Assembly: GCA_030631975.1 (NCBI GenBank)
Contig: DAOVKD010000064.1
Coordinates: forward strand, 1-5,013
Source: Candidatus Woesearchaeota archaeon
GTDB lineage: Archaea; Nanobdellota; Nanobdellia; Woesearchaeales; GW2011-AR4
Reading direction: 5' to 3'
DNA: 5,013 nt
Below are positions 4,422-5,013 of this stretch, in pieces. The notes under the pieces are model-generated. The model searched no databases. It worked only from the letters and a program-made list of their open reading frames with translations, and was not told the origin of the DNA. Position 1 is the first letter of the stretch. Every line of letters starts with the position of its first letter. Position numbers and translations under genes: made by a program.

Positions 4422-5013
4422 TTTCCTTGTACTTAAAGTCCTCAAATATATGGGAGGTATCACTTTCCTTTTTCCCTTTTATCTTATTGATTATAAAACC
4501 CTTGGAGTAGCGCGCTACAGTTCCGAGAATTATTAGAACAAGGATTACTGCAGCGAGTGTTGGTCTTGACGCCACATATCCTGCTGCCCCTACAACTGCT
4601 CCTGCAATTGGGGACATACTATCGGCAGTTTTCTTTATCACATTCCTGTTATCATCAATTTGAACATTCTCTACCACATTTGTCTTCTCAACAACATCCT
4701 GAGCACTTCCATTAGCGCTGTCTGTAATATCTTCCTCAACGGTTTCTGCAGGCAATATAATATCATATGTTCCCTGCGGAACTTCTTTTGAAAGGTCTAT
4801 CATAATTTTTTCTTCTGGTTTTAAGTCAATCTTTTTGTTTATTAAATATTTTTTATCATCACTCTCAAGAATTATAGTTACTTCATCCTTATACCCAACA
4901 TTCCCTGTATTTTCAATATGCACAAAACTTCCGTCCTGATTCATTATAATTTTTCTTACAGCTTCAATTTCAAAAGTGCTCTGCTCTTTTACATTCTCAA
5001 ATGCGCTCAGTAA
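4396..5013 (-). CDS. Membrane-anchored protein with external beta-rich domain (5' end outside window)
   Basis: The frame is open to the right edge, so the N-terminus is missing; 205 C-terminal residues are present. An ATG at 4942-4944 exists, but the open frame upstream (FENVKEQSTFEIEAVRKII) reads as ordinary protein continuing the domain, so this ATG is probably internal. Residues 1-90 resemble an immunoglobulin-like/CARDB-type beta sandwich (FVHIENTGNVGYKDEVTIIL, DLKPEEKIMIDL, GTYDIILP). An acidic, low-complexity linker (about 90-130) follows, then a Gly/Ala-rich stretch and one membrane helix (about 152-168, TLAAVILVLIILGTVA). The tail is basic then acidic (YSKGFIINKIKGKK and on). Positive charges after the helix imply an outside N-terminal domain and a cytoplasmic tail of about 35 residues. 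Family not recognised; a cell-surface or secretion-related role is only a guess. Confidence 0.8.
   Translation of the reverse strand, partial: LLSAFENVKEQSTFEIEAVRKIIMNQDGSFVHIENTGNVGYKDEVTIILESDDKKYLINKKIDLKPEEKIMIDLSKEVPQGTYDIILPAETVEEDITDSANGSAQDVVEKTNVVENVQIDDNRNVIKKTADSMSPIAGAVVGAAGYVASRPTLAAVILVLIILGTVARYSKGFIINKIKGKKESDTSHIFEDFKYKENEDNKPGN

Noticed and set aside
4264..4536. A 90-codon plus-strand ORF.
   Set aside because: Antisense to the overlapping membrane-protein/134-aa pair; no promoter or ribosome-binding site.

Overview
The window looks like a piece of a small, AT-rich archaeal genome, most likely a DPANN-type archaeon (Woesearchaeota/Pacearchaeota-like). The archaeal assignment rests on ribosomal protein L15e (absent from bacteria), a Rad50 with a CPLC zinc hook, a stand-alone bifunctional phosphoglucose/phosphomannose isomerase, and archaeal TATA boxes ahead of the genes. 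The finer lineage is inferred only from the AT-rich composition, Lys/Ile/Asn-rich proteins and compact genes.

Layout. Bases 1-1267 (minus) hold the N-terminal 422 codons of rad50, cut by the left edge. Bases 1268-1716 are a long AT-rich spacer with a 17-codon ORF that has a very good ribosome-binding site, an imperfect direct repeat, an 11-nt tandem repeat and a hairpin. Bases 1717-2034 (minus) encode a 105-aa winged-helix protein, probably a transcription regulator; the gene lies between two arms of a perfect 14-bp inverted repeat (1684-1697 and 2087-2100). Bases 2100-2180 form a locally GC-richer, foldable patch that may be a structured RNA. Bases 2298-3266 (minus) encode the sugar-phosphate isomerase. 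Bases 3439-4023 (plus) encode ribosomal protein L15e, divergent from the isomerase. Bases 4017-5013 (minus) hold two overlapping genes: a membrane-anchored protein cut by the right edge and a 134-aa protein, neither recognised.

The genes do not form one pathway. They cover DNA-end processing (Rad50), central carbon metabolism (PGI/PMI) and translation (L15e), each with its own promoter. Only the last pair looks co-translated: its reading frames overlap by 26 nt and a Shine-Dalgarno lies inside the upstream gene. Start signals are mixed. L15e, rad50 and the 134-aa gene have Shine-Dalgarno sequences, while the isomerase and the winged-helix gene have TATA boxes so close to the ATG that their mRNAs should be leaderless or nearly so.

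I found no complete undescribed system. The parts most worth a second look are the winged-helix cassette with its 14-bp inverted repeats, the GC-rich foldable patch beside it, the repeat-bearing spacer upstream of rad50, and the unrecognised membrane-protein pair.
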